NCBI GenBank assembly: GCA_019918135.1
Contig: WBZZ01005227.1
Location: 144,501 to 208,500, forward strand
DNA length: 64,000 nt
Reading direction: 5' to 3'
Source: Paulinella micropora
Taxonomy: Eukaryota > Cercozoa > Imbricatea > Euglyphida > Paulinellidae
This document shows, one piece after another, positions 22,442 through 35,016 of this stretch. Both the position numbers and the translations under genes were made by a program. Below the pieces are notes generated by a model. The model was not told the DNA's origin and did no database searches. It saw only the letters and a list, made by a program, of their open reading frames with translations. Position 1 is the stretch's first letter; each line of letters begins with the position of its first letter.

Positions 22442-22673
22442 GTGCTTCTCTGTCAATGGCTGATGCATTTCTGCACATGCGCCTCCATCGTCTCACCCGT
22501 GAGGGGAGTACGAAGAATGGACGATAGGCTGTAATGACACCCCCGCAAGGGCAGTTCCAACACTTCCAGACGGACCGGTATGTTCAATGAAAATACTGGT
22601 GGCACCGACGGGAATCGAACTGGCGACAGGGCCCAGATGGTAGAACTTGACCACTGGGCTATCACGGTGTCCA
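22442..22673 (-). mobile_element. SINE-1 copy L14, full length (one module)
   Basis: A 232 bp one-module form with an intact head and the GCATTTC 3' variant. Confidence 0.87.
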
Positions 22674-22702
22674 AAATAATAATAATAATAATAGTAATAA
22701 TA

Positions 22703-22875
22703 GTGTATCTCCTGCCAATTGCTGAGCCAAAAGGCCATGTGCATCCAGTCCTCCATTCCATAAGGAAAGTCTCCACACCAATCGGTGGAATAAAGGAAGT
22801 GACGGCATAGAACATTACTCTAGGAGCTTTATACCAATCAGCCCATGGAAAGGACCGATGGCCTATGTACTCCCT
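22703..22875 (-). mobile_element. SINE-2 copy L4
   Basis: A full-length 173 bp SINE-2 between short, slightly imperfect TAA arrays. Confidence 0.78.
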
Positions 22876-22901
22876 AAATAGTAATAATAATAATAATAAT
22901 A

Positions 22902-23307
22902 CTATATCTGAGGCGTACTGATGCAGCTAATGGCATATCCTCAACGGACATAAGCCTCCAATACCCCTGTTCGAGGTCCTCCACCCCCCCGTGTCAGTCT
23001 CTCGCCTGATGATCGGGGCCACCGATGGAGCTCCTGGGGGCAAGACTGCACTAAGCCGAGGTTATTCCGCAGTCCCAGCAACCTCTTGCAAGACGTCACC
23101 GAATGTGCAAGTGCATACACCAAGCGCGGTTGCTAGAGCTGCCTCGAAACCCCACCCATAACAATCTGGTGTCTGCTGGGTCCTGGGTTATCAACCAGCA
23201 TATGCGGAGTTTAAGATCTTTTACGCGCGCAACGACCCTCCTCCCCAGCATCTACCACCAAAGGGTTATGAGTTGGCGTCACAGTTTAACGCCTTGAGGC
23301 CATTGGG

Positions 23308-23310
<3 letters not shown>
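22902..23310 (-). mobile_element. NA-3 copy 8, 5'-truncated
   Basis: About 409 bp, ending on its 5' side at CATTGGGCTG, within two bases of the truncation point of copy 1 (3435-3843). Confidence 0.77.
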
Positions 23311-23374
<64 letters not shown>

Positions 23375-23640
23375 GTGCTTCTCTGTCAATGGCTGATGCA
23401 TTTCTGCACATGCGCCTCCATCGTCTCACCCGTGAGGGGAGTACGAAGAATTGACGATAAGCTCTAATGACACCCCCGCAAGTGCAGTTCCAACACTTCC
23501 AGACGGGCCGGTATGTTCAATGAAAATACTGGTCCAGACGGATCGGTATGTTCAATGAAAATACTGGTGGCACCGACGGGAATCGAACTGGCGACAGGGC
23601 CCAGATGGTAGAACTTGACCACTGGGCTATCACGGTGTCC

Positions 23641-23641
<1 letters not shown>
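23375..23641 (-). mobile_element. SINE-1 copy L15, full length
   Basis: Two-module SINE-1 with the CCAGACGGATC spacer. Confidence 0.88.
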
Positions 23642-23674
<33 letters not shown>

Positions 23675-23940
23675 GTGCTTCTCTGTCAATGGCTGATGCA
23701 TTTCTGCACATGCGCCTCCATCGTCTCACCCGTGAGGGGAGTACGAAGAATTGACGATAAGCTCTAATGACACCCCCGCAAGGGCAGTTCCAACACTTCC
23801 AGACGGGCCGGTATGTTCAATGAAAATACTGGATCAGATGGATCGGTATGTTCAATGAAAATACTGGTGGCACCGACGGGAATCGAACTGGCGACAGGGC
23901 CTAGATGGTAGAACTTGACCACTGGGCTATCACGGTGTCC

Positions 23941-23941
<1 letters not shown>
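23675..23941 (-). mobile_element. SINE-1 copy L16, full length
   Basis: Two-module SINE-1, head to tail with L15 across a ~33 bp TAA array. The spacer is a private GGATCAGATGGATC variant. Confidence 0.88.
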
Positions 23942-23983
<42 letters not shown>

Positions 23984-23984
<1 letters not shown>

Positions 23985-25370
23985 TAGGGGCTGCGCCAAC
24001 ACCTGAAAGGATGGTTTGCGCGGATCCTCGCACCCCCCCACCCCCCCCCCCCTTCCCCTCGGGCTGGGGTTCCCGGGGGTAGGGCCCCCCGGACCCCCCC
24101 TTTCCCGACAGGGTACGTTCCATTGCCGGAGTTACCAGCAGAACTCAAGTGTAAATTCTGGTGGCACAAAAACCTAAAATCTGTGGTTTTTGTGCCACCC
24201 GCCACCGAAACTTTTTTATCTCCAAAGAGAGCGCACCTAGAGGTGTCGGATACACCAAACATCAGCCTCAAACTCCCTCTGGTGTGCGCAAACGGCGCCT
24301 GGTGGCGCAAAAACCTCAATTTCCTGGTGTGTAAGCGGCGCCATAATTTTTATATTTTCGAAGAGAGCTCATCAAGAAGTGTCACATACAGCAAATATCA
24401 GCCGCTAACTCCCTCTGGTGTGCGCAAACGGCGGCCTGGTGGCACAAGACCTCAATTTTCTTGTGTAGGTGCCACTCGCGACCAAAAAAGGTACGTACAA
24501 TGGCCGGGCTGGGGTTCCCGGGGGGAGGGCCCCCCGGATCCCCCCTGCACCGTCGACAGGGTACGTTGAATTGCCGGAGGGCGTTTGGTGGCAAAAAACC
24601 TCGATTTTCTGGTGTGGGTGCCACCCGCTACCAAAACTGGTACGTACAATCGCAGGGCTGGGGTTTCCGGGGGGAGGGCCCCCCGGACCCTGCCCCGTCG
24701 ACAGGGTACGTTTAATTGCCGGAGGTACCGGCAAGTACTCCCAAAAAACCAGGAGTTTGGCATTCAGGACACCCCCTAACGTAAATATTTGCGTGAATTC
24801 CAAAAAAAACTATATCAGTATCAACATCGAGTCTGGGGCTAGCCACCCTGTTAATATGAGCTCCCAACTCTTCCTGGTTCACACAAACCATGATTTATTC
24901 TGACGAGGGTGCAGAAAATAGGCTAGAAAAACAAGGAATTTTCGCATTCAGGACACTGCCCTAACGCAAATATTTGCGTGAATTCCAAAGAAACTATATC
25001 AGCATCAACATCGAGTCTGGGGCTAGCCACCCTGCCAGTATGAGCTCCCAACTACTTCTGGTTCACACAAACCATGATTTATTCCGACAGGGGTGCGAAA
25101 AAAACAAGGAATTTAGGCATTCAGGACACTCCCCTGACGCAAATATTTGCGTGAATTCCAAAAAAATCGTATCAGCATCAACATCGAGTCTGGGGCTAGC
25201 CACCCTGCAAATATAAGCTCCCAACTCCTCCTGGTTCACATAAACCATGATTTATTCCGACAGGGGTGCGAAAATGCGGGGTGGGTGGGTGGGGGGGGGG
25301 GGTGGGCCACACAATTTCCATTTTCCCCCTCCCCCAAACCCCCACACCCTACTCCAACACCTTTCAGGGA
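23984..25370 (-). mobile_element. CMP-4 copy 4
   Basis: About 1.39 kb with the same terminal blocks as copies 1-3 and the extra GGTGGCGCAAAAACC module seen in copy 2. Palindromes lie at 24779 (one base different), 24964 and 25137. Confidence 0.65.
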
Positions 25371-25399
25371 TGATGATAATAATAATAATGATAATAATG

Positions 25400-25438
<39 letters not shown>

Positions 25439-25445
25439 TGTATGT

Positions 25446-25615
25446 ATCGTCTGCCAATTGCTGAGCCAAAAGGCCATGTACATCCAGTCCTCCATTCCAT
25501 AAGGAAAGTCTCCACACCAATCGGTGGAATAAAGGAAGTGACGGCATAGAACATTACTCTAGGAGCTTTATACCAATTAGCCCATGGAAAGGGACCGATG
25601 GCCTATATACTCAGT
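25446..25615 (-). mobile_element. SINE-2 copy L5
   Basis: SINE-2 with the ATACATACAT 3' junction variant shared with copy L3. The preceding TAA array (25371-25437) has TGA interruptions. Confidence 0.77.
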
Positions 25616-25655
25616 AAATACTAATAATAATAATATTAATAATAATAATAATAAT

Positions 25656-25828
25656 GTATCTCCTGCCAATTGCTGAGCCAAAAGGCCATGTGCATCCAGT
25701 CCTCCATTCCATAAGGAAAGTCTCCACACCAATCGGTGGAATAAAGGAAGTGACGGCATAGAACATTACTCTAGGAGCTTTATACCAATCAGTTCATGGA
25801 AAGGGACCGAAGGCCTATGTACTCCCTA
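25656..25828 (-). mobile_element. SINE-2 copy L6
   Basis: A full-length SINE-2, head to tail with copy L5 across a ~40 bp imperfect TAA array. Confidence 0.78.
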
Positions 25829-25858
25829 ATAATAATAATAGTAATAATAATAATAATA

Positions 25859-26124
25859 GTGCTTCTCTGTCAATGGCTGATGCATTTCTGCACATGCGCC
25901 TCCATCGTCTCACCCGTGAGGGGAGTACGAAGAATTGACGATAGGCTCTAATGACAACCCCGCAAGGGCAGTTCCAACACTTCCAGACGGACCGGTATGT
26001 TCAATGAAAATACTGGTCCAGACGGACCGGTATGTTCAATGAAAATACTGGTGGCACCGACGGGAATCGAACTGGCGACAGGGCCCAGATGGTAGAACTT
26101 GACCACTGGGCTATCACGGTGTCC
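25859..26124 (-). mobile_element. SINE-1 copy L17, full length
   Basis: Two-module copy with the CCAGACGGACC spacer. It lies at the 3' side of LINE-alpha copy B, with a short TAA array (26125-26151) between. Confidence 0.88.
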
Positions 26125-26151
26125 GATAATAATAATAATAATAATAATAAT

Positions 26152-29100
26152 AGGCTTCCTCAGACTATAGCATCAGATCCAGATCCTGGACATGTGCCTC
26201 CATTGGGTCACCGGGGTCAGCCGATCCCAACGCATTGTCAGAACACCAAACAGACATAGCAGCAACAGCAACAGCAGGGGCAGATGGGGGCTGTGAAGTG
26301 CATGAAGAGCTAGATGCGAGGGTGTTAGCTGAAGAGAAGAACTCGGAGACACTACGCTGCGCTCCCGAACCCCTCTCTCTAGCCAGGACGTCCACACTGC
26401 GCGGACGGCCGCGCCGCGCAACATCAACGTCACTTGGGGGAGAGGGTGGGACAGAAGCTGATGGAACCTCAGTGAGGTCAATCACCTCCTCGCCCCCATC
26501 CTCCACCCCAAGCTCCTCCCTTTTACCCTCCCTAGCAGACCAACACTCAGACACATATGATCCAAACAACACATCCAACTTTGGAGGGGGACGCAACGCT
26601 GTAACCCCTAACAACGCAGCAAGCCTAAAGTTACTGCGGAAGCGCGACTTCCCCTGAAAAAGCTTACAAACAATCGTGATTGATCCACAGGCGACATATC
26701 ATCCCAACCCTGCCGCACAGAGCCCTCCCGCTCCCGCCCAAGCAACACATCCTCCACCACAACCTCACCGCCTACGACCTCACCACCCTCCTCACTCCCT
26801 CCATCCCCCTCAGCAGCCCCCACAGCCATGCCACCGAGCCTCTGCATACTCAGCAACAGCTGCTTACGTCTCTCCTCATGCATGGGGCAATCCCATAAGA
26901 AGTGCGCAAGGGACTCATTGACATCATCATGACAACAGAAGCAGCGAGGGGACATGCCACTGACCAACTTGCTGCGGTACAACCGAAGGCGGTTGTTGCA
27001 GCTGAGCAACCTTCTCCGAAGCAGATTATAATGCGCATCATCAAGGGCTACCCATCTTGGGAACTCCTTAGTTCCAAAGACTTGTCTTAGGATGACTCGC
27101 AGGCCATCAGTAAGATCGCTGCCTGCCTCTCGCTTGTCCCACATCAGTTGCTGCACCATCTTGACGTCCTGCTGAAGGGCCCACTTGTCCACAGTCGAAC
27201 TCCAACCCTCGAGGTCCTTCTCTGAGCTATTTAGGAGCTCCTGAAGCCCTTGTTGTAGATCCATTGAGTCCCTGATAGCGCCTTCGGCCTCCGCAGTCCA
27301 GTCGGATTTGACTTGAGATGCGATGACAGGAAATCGCTCCTCCGGTAGAACACGCAGCCGTCCATAGAACTTCAGTTGCGCCGCCCGCCGCAAACGCTCC
27401 GCACTCAAAGAGCGCGCCAGAAAGAGTGTAATCCACTTGCTTGTCTTAGGGCTGATGCCGAGAATCATCCTCATGGGGCGCAGCATTGCTGCCTCCAGCT
27501 TGGTGAGCTGCGATACGGGGGCACGCCAGACATCGAAGGCGTACTTCAGCTTGGCCCCCACAAGTTGATTCCAGCACATGAGACGATACCTAGCTTGTAT
27601 CTCACCTGCACACCACAAAGAGTACCAACCTGCGGTGGCGACTTCAGTGACACGCGTAGCCCGCAGGGCCTGCTCCTTCCACTTCAGGTCGTCGGTGATA
27701 ACCACTCCCAGGTACTTGTACTGACTGGTGACACAAAGCTTCTGGCCGCGAAACCACACCACGGGCTCACCTCGCTCCCTGATACTTGGTCGTTTCGCCT
27801 TGCTCGACGTGTAAATGGGCATGATTTCCGTCTTGCCGGGCTTCAAGTTGACTTCCAGCCGGTAATCTTCCGCGAACTTGGCCACAACATTGACCATCTT
27901 CTGGAGCTCGGTGCGACTGTGAGCGATGAGGGCCACGTCGTTTGCGTATAGAAGTGCCTTGATGTCGTTCAGCCGCTTCACATCCGTGATCTTGAGGGCA
28001 CTCGCCAGCCGATCACACAGCTCATCCATAAAGACGTTGAAGAGTGTGGGAGCGAGAGGGGAGCCCTGTTGGACGCCTACACCCTCCAGTACTTCGGGGG
28101 TGAGTACTCCATCAACTAGCACTTGCGACGAAGTCTGCTCGTAGCACCTGCGTAGCGTGCGCCAGAACTTGCCCCTTACACCCAGCTTCCAGAGCCTCTC
28201 AAATAGGCCATCTCTCCAAACAGACGGGAAAGCCTTGCGTAGATCGACGAACAGGACATACGACTCCCGCTTCTGCTGCTGACGCCCCTTCAACCTCTGC
28301 CAAAGGGTAAAGACCTGATCCGTAGTGCGACGCCCCGGGCGGAAGCCTCCCTGCTCTGGACGTAGCTTATTCGGGCCATCCACGAAGAGCGTTAGACGAG
28401 TAGCTAATAAGGACAGATACAGCTTACCAAGGCAACTAATAATCGAGATATCCCTCCAGTTGTCAGGATCCGTAGGATCCCCACCCTTGGGGATATTGAC
28501 GATGATTCCCTTGCCCCAAGCTTTTGGAGTCCTCTCGGCTTCTCGAATCCAGTTGAAGTACTGCGTTAAGTAGCCATTGATGTAGGCGCCGCCATACTTG
28601 AGCATCTCGTTCTTCACTTTGTCCTCGCCACAAGCTTTGTGGTTATTCAGGGCACGTTGCCTTGCAAGGACCTCCTCTTGCGTGAACGGCTTGTCCAGCT
28701 CTTCGCAAGTGTCTTCACCTACTTCGTGCTCCTTCATAGCCCGGGCCACCTCATCTCTGAAGCGATCGTTCCAGTGGAACTGCCGCTTAGCTTCGGCTTC
28801 CTCCCACTCCAGCGAGCCTGCTTCTGCACAGCACTCCACCACAAGAGCCGCACTTGCCGGATTTTCCCGTGGCTTCACCGAATTTTTCCGAAATTCCTCC
28901 CACCGAGCGACCTTTTCCGGCAGCGTACACGCCAGTGAGCCATCCTCCCTTTGCACCGGCGCGGAGACCTTCGTTCTGCGTGCCCCGCCAAGCCGCTTCG
29001 CGAGTAGCCAAAAGCGCTTTGAGGATTGCTCGCGTTGACATTTGACCGCTTCTTCCTGCACTTGCTTGAAGGAGGCGGACTTCTTGGCCCGAGTTGCCTT

Positions 29101-32100
29101 CCGAATTTGCTTGCGGAGCCGTAGCCAATTCAGACGGGCTTCCGCATTCGATTCATCCCTCCTGTATGCTGCGTAGGCCTCCCGGCGCTGCTGAATGAGC
29201 TCCTTTAGCTCCCCGTCGAACCAATTGTTGGTGAAACGGGGTCGTATACATCTGGAGCCAAGGACCCGGTGCGCCGCCATTCGGAAGGACTGCGCCACTC
29301 GCTCGGTGACGTCATCTACCACCCGTTGGCTGTCGGCACCACCCGATAGGTCAAGCTCAGGCAGCTGATGCACTCCAAGCTTCTGTAGGCAATGCTGGAA
29401 TACTTCATCGAACTTGTCGCGTAGATAATCCAGCGCTTGCTTCGCAGCGTGATCATTACCCGAGACACCAGCACCAATAAGCTCATCAACACGAAAGGAC
29501 CTGTAAGGTTTCGCAGCCCGCTTTGGCCGGCGCTGGCCGCTCCACGTCAGTTCGGCCCATACTGCCTTGTGGTCCGTATCAAGATCATCTTCGCATACTC
29601 CGAACTTTGCTCCAGATGCCAAGCCAGGCGACGCGCAGATGTAATCGAGGAGGTGCTTGCCTGTGCCCAAGCCGCGCTGCTCACGCCGGGACCACCAGTA
29701 GGACCCTTCCACTGGGCACGAGAAGCCACTCAGATTTCGCAGGCCCGTAGCGACGAGGACAGCCGCGAGTCTCTTGCCGTTCTCCGAACGTACCGGTGCT
29801 CCCTTATCATCGACCTCCCCGTGCTGACCGACGATGCCCTCCTCTTTTCGGCTGCATGCCGGCCCGAGCTTCGCGTTGGCATCCGCCACCGTGACCACAA
29901 GACCTTTGGCTCCAAAAAAAGCTATAGCTGCCTGCCAGGCCGCATACGCCTCTGACGACTCTTCTTCCTGCGTTTCCTGGGGAAAGTAGCCGTTGCCCAC
30001 ATAGATATCCTGAGCGCCGGTAACACCCGAGGCGATACGCAGCCACACTTGCTGCCAGTGGTCGACGGGGGCTGACACCAGGTTGCAATACGGACCAAGG
30101 AAGTTAGCCACCGCGAATAGAACCCCACCCTTGCAGCGATTTTTCTCGCTGACCTCCGCAGGTTTTCCAAAAATCCGGAATCCATCCAGGCTGCATTTGG
30201 AAAGTTGCTTCTTGCCCATGCGGTGCTCCTGAGCCCCGATGACTAGCCAGCCCTCGTGCTTGTAGAATGATGCCCATTCCGCCGTGCCTACGTTGTCGTA
30301 TCCCGTTTTACCCTGCCAGTTGTGACTCGCGACGAGTAGCTTGAAGCCGGTATCGAACTGCTTGGAGCGGTGCTTCTTGGCTCGTTTCCGGACCCGACGG
30401 CCGCGCTTGGCTTCCGCCCTCGTGCTGCCCCCCTCTGCAGGTGCTTGCGCAGGTTGGTCCCCCACTGCACTGGCCGCCGAATGCAGGGGCACCACATGCA
30501 CATCAGCACACTCAGACACACACTTAGGTGCATCGGCAGCCAATTCCGAAGACACCACCTGCACATCATCGACACATTCTTCATGCAGAGGCAAGACGCG
30601 ATATCCCGTCGCAGCTTCCTCCTTCCGGACCGCCGCTTCCCCACGCAGATGGATGCGAATAAGCCTTCGGACACGTTCCCTGTCCCTGAACCTGCGCCCA
30701 AGGGCCACATTGACCCCTCTGCCGAAGAATTTGAGATGTTTGAGTTGCTGCAACGCCGTCTGCCTGCTGTCATCGTCCTCGTAGACCAGCTCCAGGTGAC
30801 GAAACATTCGCTGGCCTTGCCACTCCATTACCGGGACCACCAGACCAAGACCGCTCATTTTGGAGGCGATCTCCTGTAGATTGGCGCGTTCTGAGAGCCC
30901 CCAGACAATCAGATTACGCCCGTCCTTGTCGTACCGATCTACCCGCCGGTACCGTCGAGGCGGCGGTGCCATCTGCCATATAGCGCCGCTCGCCTTATGT
31001 TGAAGCGCCGACCCGTGTGCCAGGTTTGGGGAGGAAGGATGAGGCGCAGCTAAGATAGCCTCTCCACGTGGTTCAGGAATTCCGTCATATACGCGAGCCC
31101 TCATCCTCCCATCCTGGGACATCGGGCCAGAGCCCGTCGAAGAGGCATTCCCACGGGGATTGTCCAGGTCTTCGGCGATTCTACCTTGTCCCATAAGGGC
31201 CACAGTGGTAGCTCCGTGCTTCGCGTATTTGTAATCCATTGAGAGTAGTAGACGGCCAATGTCGCTGGCCATCACCGCCGCGCCTCTTTACGCCAAGGAA
31301 AGCGCCCGCCCATGCAAATAGCATCGGCGGTATCTGCAACACACACTACACGCATTTCCGCCGGTGTCACTGGATGCTGTCGCGTCGCTTCGTGCCCTTC
31401 GGCGCCCGCCAGCACCCCCAGCGTCGCCAGAACCTGCCTCACGCACTACACACACTCTCCATCGCATCGCCAACGCCTCTACTCTCATGCCTTATGGACT
31501 TTCAGCTGCTCCTAACAATACACATCATGAGGTACGGGTGTCCCGAGTGGAGCCAGATCGGACGGCGTGCCGCTGAAACTCCTTCCCCCACGTGGGTATA
31601 GAAGGCGCGAACCTAGGGGTACCTATAGGGTCTTACAGACAAGTATAGTAATCCCAGCCGAAGCTGCTCAGTTAGAAATGCAACGGTGGAGGGTGTGACT
31701 GCATGGGGCAAGGCACGGCAACGCAGCAAGGCACTGGCAAGGCATTGGGACCGACTGAAGCCCCTCTCCAACGTGCGCTCATCATGTGTTCCAGTTAGGC
31801 AACCCCGAAGAAGCGAAGATAGGGAGGAGACAAAACCCAGATAGGATGAAGATAGGATTAACATGAAGCCGAAATGGAGCCGAGTTGGAACAGGTCAACT
31901 CAGCCCCATCTCGGCTCAATGTGAATCCTATCTTCAACCCATCTCGGTACTGTTTCCTCCGAATGCTCACCTCAACAAGATCACCAAACCGGAACTGGAA
32001 GCCCCCAGGCATTTACTCGGCAGGAAATTCGGCGAAAATGGGCTAACCAGGAAACCAGACCCAAACCAACAGCCAAGAAAAACGAGCCAACCAACAATCC

Positions 32101-32262
32101 AACAGACAACCCCACAACCTGCCTGGCCGAACCCCTACCGAGTAAATGCCCAGTTGAGAGTTGCGCATATCCCGGTGACCGCCCTCCCCAAGCGGTCACC
32201 TTCGTGGGGAGAGGCCCAACCACCTCCTCTTCCCATGGAGTGCCATCTTGTGCACCCCTCCA

Positions 32263-32263
<1 letters not shown>
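26152..32263 (-). mobile_element. LINE-alpha copy B, full length, damaged
   Basis: Full-length LINE-alpha of ~6.1 kb with the same 5' start (CTGGAGGGGTGCAC at 32263) and 3' end as copy A. It is nearly identical to A over its length but has a frame break near the C terminus and an altered reverse transcriptase box, so it is unlikely to move on its own. The 5' UTR spans 31273-32263, with a perfect 9 bp stem at 32174-32200 and the ~90 nt hairpin at 31847-31936. Confidence 0.92.
26165..31272 (-). pseudogene. LINE-alpha polyprotein, copy B (frameshift, catalytic change)
   Basis: The main frame runs 31272-26608 (~1554 residues from the ATG) and covers the RRM-like region, endonuclease, reverse transcriptase and CCHC knuckle. 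A one-base loss in a run of four A (plus strand, near 26667-26670) shifts the frame. The last ~149 codons, with VIDLT, RGRP and QRSVSEFF, continue in another frame (26614-26165). The reverse transcriptase box reads YAND instead of YADD/YVDD because the codon of the first Asp became Asn; this should abolish polymerase activity. Both lesions are private to this copy. Confidence 0.88.
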
Positions 32264-32301
<38 letters not shown>

Positions 32302-32567
32302 GTGCTTCTCTGTCAATGGCTGATGCATTTCTGCACATGCGCCTCCATCGTCTCACCCGTGAGGGGAGTACGAAGAATTGACGATAAGCTCTAATGACAC
32401 CCCCGCAAGGGCAGTTCCAACACTTCCAGACGGGCCGGTATGTTCAATGAAAATACTGGTCCAGACGGATCGGTATGTTCAATGAAAATACTGGTGGCAC
32501 CGACGGGAATCGAACTGGCGACAGGGCCCAGATGGTAGAACTTGACCACTGGGCTATCACGGTGTCC
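32302..32567 (-). mobile_element. SINE-1 copy L18, full length
   Basis: Two-module copy directly beyond the 5' end of LINE-alpha copy B, mirroring the arrangement of L7 beside copy A. Confidence 0.88.
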
Positions 32568-32568
32568 T

Positions 32569-32634
<66 letters not shown>

Positions 32635-32767
32635 GTGCTTCTCTGTCAATGGCTGATGCATTTCTGCACATGCGCCTCCATCGTCTCACCCGTGAGGGGA
32701 GTACGAAGAATTGACGATAGGCTGTAATGACACCCCCGCAAGGGCAGTTCCAACACTTCCAGACGGA
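32635..32767 (-). mobile_element. SINE-1 copy L19, 5'-truncated
   Basis: Only the 3' ~133 bp. It stops in the ACACTTCCAGACGGA block before the modules, where a TAA array begins. Confidence 0.85.
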
Positions 32768-32798
<31 letters not shown>

Positions 32799-32970
32799 GT
32801 GTATCTCCTGCCAATTGCTGAGCCAAAAGGCCATGTGCATCCAGTCCTCCATTCCATAAGGAAAGTCTCCACACCAATCGGTGGAATAAAGGAAGTGACG
32901 GCATAGAACATTACTCTAGGAGCTTTATACCAATCAGCCCATGGAAAGGACCGATGGCCTATGTACTCCC

Positions 32971-32971
<1 letters not shown>
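32799..32971 (-). mobile_element. SINE-2 copy L7
   Basis: A full-length 173 bp SINE-2 between TAA arrays. Confidence 0.78.
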
Positions 32972-33021
<50 letters not shown>

Positions 33022-33026
33022 TAATA

Positions 33027-33292
33027 GTGCTTCTCTGTCAATGGCTGATGCATTTCTGCACATGCGCCTCCATCGTCTCACCCGTGAGGGGAGTACGAAG
33101 AATTGACGATAAGCTCTAATGACACCCCCGCAAGGGCAGTTCCAACACTTCCAGACGGGCCGGTATGTTCAATGAAAATACTGGTCCAGACGGATCGGTA
33201 TGTTCAATGAAAATACTGGTGGCACCGACGGGAATCGAACTGGCGACAGGGCCCAGATGGTAGAACTTGACCACTGGGCCATCACGGTGTCC

Positions 33293-33293
<1 letters not shown>
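33027..33293 (-). mobile_element. SINE-1 copy L20, full length
   Basis: Two-module SINE-1 with the CCAGACGGATC spacer. The A box region reads GATGGCCCAGTGG, one change from the usual GATAGCCC. Confidence 0.88.
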
Positions 33294-33344
<51 letters not shown>

Positions 33345-33463
33345 GTGCTTCTCTGTCAATGGCTGATGCATTTCTGCACATGCGCCTCCATCGTCTCACC
33401 CGTGAGGGGAGTACGAAGAATTGACGATAAGCTCTAATGACACCCCCGCAAGGGCAGTTCCAA
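33345..33463 (-). mobile_element. SINE-1 copy L21, 5'-truncated; edge of left arm
   Basis: The 3' ~119 bp of SINE-1, stopping at GGGCAGTTCCAA. With its TAA array (33464-33487) it forms the right edge of the minus-strand chain. Confidence 0.85.
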
Positions 33464-33487
33464 ATAATAATAATAATAATAATAATA

Positions 33488-34050
33488 AAACACTGAACAG
33501 AAATGTAAACCATTTCTTTTATAATTGACCTGTCATCATCGATACAAAGTTTTCTTTTCTTCCTCTTCCTTCTCCTCTTCCTTCTCCTCCTCCTTCTCCT
33601 CCTTCTCCTCCTCCTTCTCCTCCTTCTCCTCCTTCTCCTCCTCCTCTTCCTTCTCTTCTTCCTCCTCCTCTTTCTTCTTTCTTTCTTCTTTCTTCTTCTT
33701 TCTTTCTTTTCTTCTTTCTTCTTTCTTTCTTCTTTCTTCTTTTCATCTTTCTTCTTTCCTCTTTCTTCGTCTTTCTTCTTCTTTTTTCTTCTTTCTTCTT
33801 CTGTCTTCTTTCTTCTTCTTCTTCCCTTCTTCTTCTTCTTCTTCTTCTTCTTTCTTCTTCTTTCTTCTTCTTCTTCTCCTCCTCCTCCTTCTCCTCCTCT
33901 TCTTCTTCTTCTTTTTCTTCTTCTTCTTCTTCTTCTTTCTCCTCCTCTTCTTCTTTCTCTTCTTCTTCCTCTCCTTCCTCTTCTTCTTCTTCTTCTTCTT
34001 CTTCTTCTTCTTCTTCCTCCTCTTCCTCCTCCTCCTCCTCCTCCTCCTCC

Positions 34051-34082
<32 letters not shown>

Positions 34083-34563
34083 CTCCTCCTCTTCTTCTTC
34101 TTCTTCTTCTTCTTCTTCTTCTTCTTCTTCTTCTTCTTCTTCTTCTTCTGTATATTTTTTTCTTCTTCTTTTCTTTTTTCTTCTTCTCTTTCTTTTTCTT
34201 CTTCTTTCTTTCTTTCTTTCTTCCTTTCTTCTTCTTCTTCTTCTTCTCCTCCTCCTCCTCCTCCTCCTTCTTCTTCTTCTTTTCTTCTTCTTCTTCTTCT
34301 TCTTCTTTTCTTCTTCTTCTTTTCTTCTTCTTCTTCTTTCTTTCTCTCTTTCTTTCTTTCTTTCTTCTTCTTCTTTTCTTCTTATTCTTCTTCCTCTTTT
34401 TCTTTCTTTCTTTCTTTCTTTAATGAAACCGAAGTTGTACAGGGAGAAACTAAAAACTAGTCAAAGGGAAAGTATCAGACATGAGACTAGGTCTTGATGT
34501 GATTATATTAATAATGTGTAGGAAGAAGACTTAAAAATAATAATGATAATAATAATAATAATA
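33488..34563. repeat. Polypyrimidine (TTC/TCC)n tract and flanks
   Basis: A ~880 bp run of almost pure C/T on the plus strand (33549-34425) built from TTC, TCC, CTTT and similar units. It is flanked by ~60 bp of plain sequence on the left and, on the right, ~110 bp followed by a short TAA array (34537-34562). The 311-residue Ser/Phe/Leu frame through it is compositional. Such tracts can adopt triplex (H-DNA) forms, which is known for mirror-symmetric purine/pyrimidine DNA. Confidence 0.9.
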
Positions 34564-34608
34564 GTGCTTCTCTGTCAATGGCTGATGCAAATCTGCACAT
34601 GCGCCTCA
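34564..34608 (-). mobile_element. SINE-1 micro-copy 1 (45 bp)
   Basis: Only the 3' end of SINE-1 (GCAAATC variant), beginning at GAGGCGCATGTGCAG, that is, within the shared 3' motif. A TAA tail lies at 34537-34562. It is the last member of the minus-strand chain. Confidence 0.8.
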
Positions 34609-34965
34609 GTAGTATAGGGTGCCACTTGGGCACGGATGTTCAGTGCAGTTTCGTCGCACAAACCACAGTAAGAGCCGTTATTCATTATTTCCTCTACCTA
34701 TTCTCTCTAAGTTCAAAACATCAATTTCATTAAAATCTCTCTTACTGCGAAAAGTTTTCCAAGTGTCCGCACTCAAAAACAGAAAGTTGTCCAAATACAG
34801 AAATACAAACCCCCGTCGGTGTGCTTTTTTACCTCACCTTTCCCGTCTCTGGTGTGAGAAGTGTTTTTCCACTAAGAGCCGTTATCCATTATTTCCTCTA
34901 CCTATTTATAACTAATATAGACAAACAAAAGAAAGAAAAACGGCTACCTTTAAATAATTATTAAT
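34609..34965 (+). repeat. Interspersed repeat X, copies 2 and 3
   Basis: Two partial direct copies of GAGCCGTTATYCATTATTTC, followed by CTCTACCTATT, lie at about 34671-34712 and 34876-34912, roughly 200 bp apart. The second continues into TATAACTAATATAGACAAAC. Both resemble 781-945. They lie just before the AT-rich fossil, so a terminal-repeat role for that element is possible. Confidence 0.45.
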
Positions 34966-35016
34966 GTGTTATAAATTTAATTCCATTTAAGGATATGAAT
35001 TAATAACACATATAAA

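Noticed and set aside
33525-34460. 311-residue Ser/Phe/Leu-rich frame
   Set aside because: Produced wholly by the polypyrimidine tract; no domain and no complex region.
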